Source of the DNA: Kribbella italica
GTDB taxonomy: Bacteria > Actinomycetota > Actinomycetes > Propionibacteriales > Kribbellaceae
NCBI RefSeq assembly: GCF_014205135.1
Contig: NZ_JACHMY010000001.1
Span: 4,898,001 to 4,962,000, forward strand
Reading direction: 5' to 3'
Length of the DNA stretch: 64,000 nt
Shown: positions 62,100 to 64,000 of the stretch, piece after piece
Layout: every line of letters begins with the position of its first letter
Numbering within the stretch: position 1 is the first letter of the stretch
Notes under the pieces: model-generated
Seen by the model: the letters and a program-made list of their open reading frames with translations, nothing else
Databases searched by the model: none
What the model was told of the DNA's origin: nothing
Translations under genes and position numbers: made by a program

Positions 62100-62663
62100 A
62101 TGAGTGACGACAACGTCCAGCTGGACGGCCGGGTCCTGCGGGCCCTGGCGCACCCGATGCGCAACCGCATCGTCGGCCTGTTGCGGATCCACGGCCCGCA
62201 GACCGCCACCACGCTGGCCGGGCGGCTCGGGGTCAACACCGGCGCCACCAGCTACCACCTGCGCCAGCTCGCCGAGGCCGGGCTGGTGGAGGACGACGAG
62301 AGCCGCGGCAACGCCCGGGACCGGTGGTGGAAGGCGTCGCACCAGAGCACCGAGTTCGACGCCGCCGCACTGCTGCAGACCGAGCCGGAGCTCACGATGG
62401 GCTTCCTGCACGGCGTCGGCCAGACCTACGCCGAGAACATGTTCCGCGCGATCAACGGCTGGCAGACGCTGGAGCCGGAGTGGCGCGAGGCGACGATGCT
62501 GTCCGACTGGGCCTTCCACCTGACGCCGGACCAGGCCAAGGCCCTCAACGGCGAGCTGCTGGCCGTGTTCGAGAAGTACCGGACGGACCTGACCCAGCCG
62601 GCTCCGGAGGGCACCGAGAAGGTCACCGTCCAGATCCAGACCTTCCCCTGGGAGCAGCAATGA
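62100..62663 (+). CDS. ArsR/HTH_20 family transcriptional regulator
   Basis: This 187-residue winged-helix regulator reads LRALAHPMRNRIVGLLRIHGPQTATTLAGRLGVNTGATSYHLRQLAEAGLVEDDESRGNARDRWWKA in the DNA-binding part. A helical C-terminal domain (about 90-187) follows. This is the ArsR subfamily that pairs with MFS exporters in actinomycetes; the metal-binding cysteines of true arsenic sensors are absent. ATG 62100 follows the palindromic operator. The stop overlaps the MFS start as ATGA. Confidence 0.9.
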   Translation: MSDDNVQLDGRVLRALAHPMRNRIVGLLRIHGPQTATTLAGRLGVNTGATSYHLRQLAEAGLVEDDESRGNARDRWWKASHQSTEFDAAALLQTEPELTMGFLHGVGQTYAENMFRAINGWQTLEPEWREATMLSDWAFHLTPDQAKALNGELLAVFEKYRTDLTQPAPEGTEKVTVQIQTFPWEQQ

Positions 62664-63997
62664 GCACCCAGCAAGCCAGTACGCCGTACAGGGCGCCGCT
62701 GATCGCGTTCCTGATCGCCAACGTGGTGTCGGTCTGCGGCACGCGCGTGAGCACGATCGCGATCCCCTGGTTCGTGCTGATGAGTACGGGGTCGCCGGTC
62801 AAGACCGGTGTGGTCGCGCTGGCGGAGATGCTGCCGCTGGTGCTCAGCAAAGCGCTCGGCGGGCCGCTGATCGATCGGATCGGGCCGAAGCGGGTCAGCG
62901 TCACCACGGACACCGCCAGCCTGGTGGTCGTTGCACTCATCCCGTTGCTGCATCACCTGCAGGCGTTGAGCTTCCCGGTCCTGCTGGTCCTGGTCGCGGT
63001 CGCGGGTGCGCTGCGAGGGCCGGGCGATGCTGCGAAGGGAACGCTGATCCCGGACATCGCGGCGGCGGCCAAGACTCCGCTGGAGCGGGTGACCGGGCTG
63101 GAGAGTACGACGGAGCGGCTCGCGGGGTTCATCGCGTTCGCGGTGGCGGGGGCGTTGATCGCGCTGGTCGGGGAGGCGAACGCGCTGATCATCGACGCGC
63201 TGTCGTTCGGGCTGTGTGCGTTGCTGATCCAGCGCTGGATCCCTGGCAGGCATGCGGACCAGGACCAGAGCCAGAGCACCACGAGTGAAGGAGCCGAAGG
63301 TCAGGCCGTCGAGGGCCGGTACTTGGAGCGTTTGCGGGAGGGCTGGCAGTTCCTGAGGGGCGACAAGTTGCTGCTGTCCCTGATCATCATGATCGCGATC
63401 ACGAACCTGCTCGACGCAGCCTTCTCGGTGGTGCTGCTGCCCGTCTGGATCAGGGACCACGGCTACGGCCCCGAGCACTTCAGCCTGGTGCTCGCCGTCT
63501 TCAGCCTGTCGGCCACCCTCTTCGCCCTGGTCGCGGCGGCGGTCGGCGAGCGGGTCCCGCGCAAGCTGGTCTTCACCGCGGCGTTCCTGATCTGCGGCGC
63601 CCCGCGTTTCCTCGTGATGGCGTTCGACAGTCCGCTGTGGAGCCTGATGGTGGTCTGCGCGATCGCCGGAGTCGGCGCCGGCTTCATCAACCCGGTGCTC
63701 GGCGCACTGTTCATCGAGCGGATCCCCCGCCCGCTCCTGGGCCGGGTCAACTCGCTCGGCGACGCCCTGGCCTGGACCGGCGTACCGCTGGGCGGTGTGG
63801 TCGCAGGAGCAGCCATCGCCGGCATCGGCATGGCTCCGGCGCTGCTCGCCGCCGGTGCCGTCTACTTCGCCGCCACCACGTCACCACTCGTCTTCGGCCG
63901 CGGCGAGAACTGGGGCGGGCGGCAACGGCACGCTAGTCCGAGTTCGGATCCTCCGGAAACAAAGGACCGTCAGGTGGCAGCTGCTTCATCGCAGTAG
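62660..63997 (+). CDS. MFS transporter (putative drug exporter)
   Basis: This 445-residue protein has 11-12 membrane helices in the MFS_3/enterobactin-exporter-like pattern. The cytoplasmic loop motif LSKALGGPLIDRIGPKRVSVTTD follows helix 2, and a long charged loop (about 185-230, GRHADQDQSQSTTSEGAEGQ) lies between the two six-helix halves. The second half has the ERIPRPLLGRVNSLGDALAW segment. It is translationally coupled to the ArsR gene and should be de-repressed by a small ligand it exports. It reaches its own stop near the window edge. Confidence 0.92.
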   Translation: MSTQQASTPYRAPLIAFLIANVVSVCGTRVSTIAIPWFVLMSTGSPVKTGVVALAEMLPLVLSKALGGPLIDRIGPKRVSVTTDTASLVVVALIPLLHHLQALSFPVLLVLVAVAGALRGPGDAAKGTLIPDIAAAAKTPLERVTGLESTTERLAGFIAFAVAGALIALVGEANALIIDALSFGLCALLIQRWIPGRHADQDQSQSTTSEGAEGQAVEGRYLERLREGWQFLRGDKLLLSLIIMIAITNLLDAAFSVVLLPVWIRDHGYGPEHFSLVLAVFSLSATLFALVAAAVGERVPRKLVFTAAFLICGAPRFLVMAFDSPLWSLMVVCAIAGVGAGFINPVLGALFIERIPRPLLGRVNSLGDALAWTGVPLGGVVAGAAIAGIGMAPALLAAGAVYFAATTSPLVFGRGENWGGRQRHASPSSDPPETKDRQVAAASSQ

Positions 63998-64000
63998 TCT

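Overview
The window looks like chromosomal DNA of a high-GC, soil-type actinomycete. Base composition is high-GC throughout, with frequent GTG and a few TTG starts. GC-rich Shine-Dalgarno sites and 1-4 bp stop/start overlaps inside operons are common. The gene set fits too: an IdeR/DmdR-type iron repressor, many TetR/GntR/LacI/PadR regulators each beside its own palindrome, a CGNR zinc-finger protein, and a citrate-synthase-2 type enzyme. Kribbella or a related Nocardioidales genus is my guess from general style; it is not proven by anything in the window. There are no rRNA genes, convincing tRNA genes, integrases, transposases or CRISPR arrays, so this reads as chromosome rather than a mobile island.

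Layout. 0-5 kb: a base-excision-type DNA glycosylase and an iron-siderophore ABC importer operon with an IdeR box over its promoter. 5-12 kb: a frameshifted VOC protein, a 2,4-dienoyl-CoA reductase-like flavoenzyme with a PadR regulator, a KhtTU-like K+/H+ antiporter pair, and a YdeI-family protein. 11.7-14.2 kb: an alkylation-repair operon (Ada-AlkA fusion, GNAT, Ogt). 14.4-19 kb: SDRs, an LLM oxidoreductase, a P-loop kinase, TetR and LacI regulators. 19-22 kb: a large secreted (alpha/alpha)6-type glycosidase. 22-26 kb: a GntR(YtrA)-controlled double ABC exporter. 26-28 kb: an SPFH / ribbon-helix-helix / GOLPH3-like trio. 28-31 kb: pabB-pabC and a methyltransferase. 31-35.5 kb: IdeR, a photolyase, and a second YtrA-type ABC operon.

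35.5-39.4 kb: an amino-sugar catabolic operon (ROK kinase, NagA/AgaA deacetylase, PfkB kinase, class II aldolase) that lacks the deaminase/isomerase step. 39.5-46 kb: a TetR with a hotdog-like protein, a decayed gene, an FAD disulfide oxidoreductase, a CGNR regulator, a second SPFH protein with a small membrane partner, and a candidate small RNA with a 12-codon ORF. 46-49.6 kb: a TetR/MMPL exporter pair and a secreted cutinase/PETase-family polyester hydrolase. 50-56 kb: pdxH, citrate synthase, AraC/PhyH pair, DUF1232 protein, serC. 56-59 kb: two minisatellite blocks that flank a single DUF1345 membrane gene. 59-64 kb: an anchored propeller-like protein, a methyltransferase, a small DNA-binding-like protein, and an ArsR/MFS pair.

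How it fits together: IdeR at 31 kb and the iron importer at 1-5 kb probably form a regulatory pair, because both have iron-box-like sequences at their starts. At least eight regulators sit next to a short perfect or near-perfect palindrome, so much of the window is made of self-contained local switches. The least explained DNA is the repeat territory at 56.1-58.8 kb, the small-RNA candidate at 45.4-45.7 kb, the paired inverted-repeat elements at 10.3 and 56.1 kb, and the DnaA-box-like cluster at 22.0 kb.
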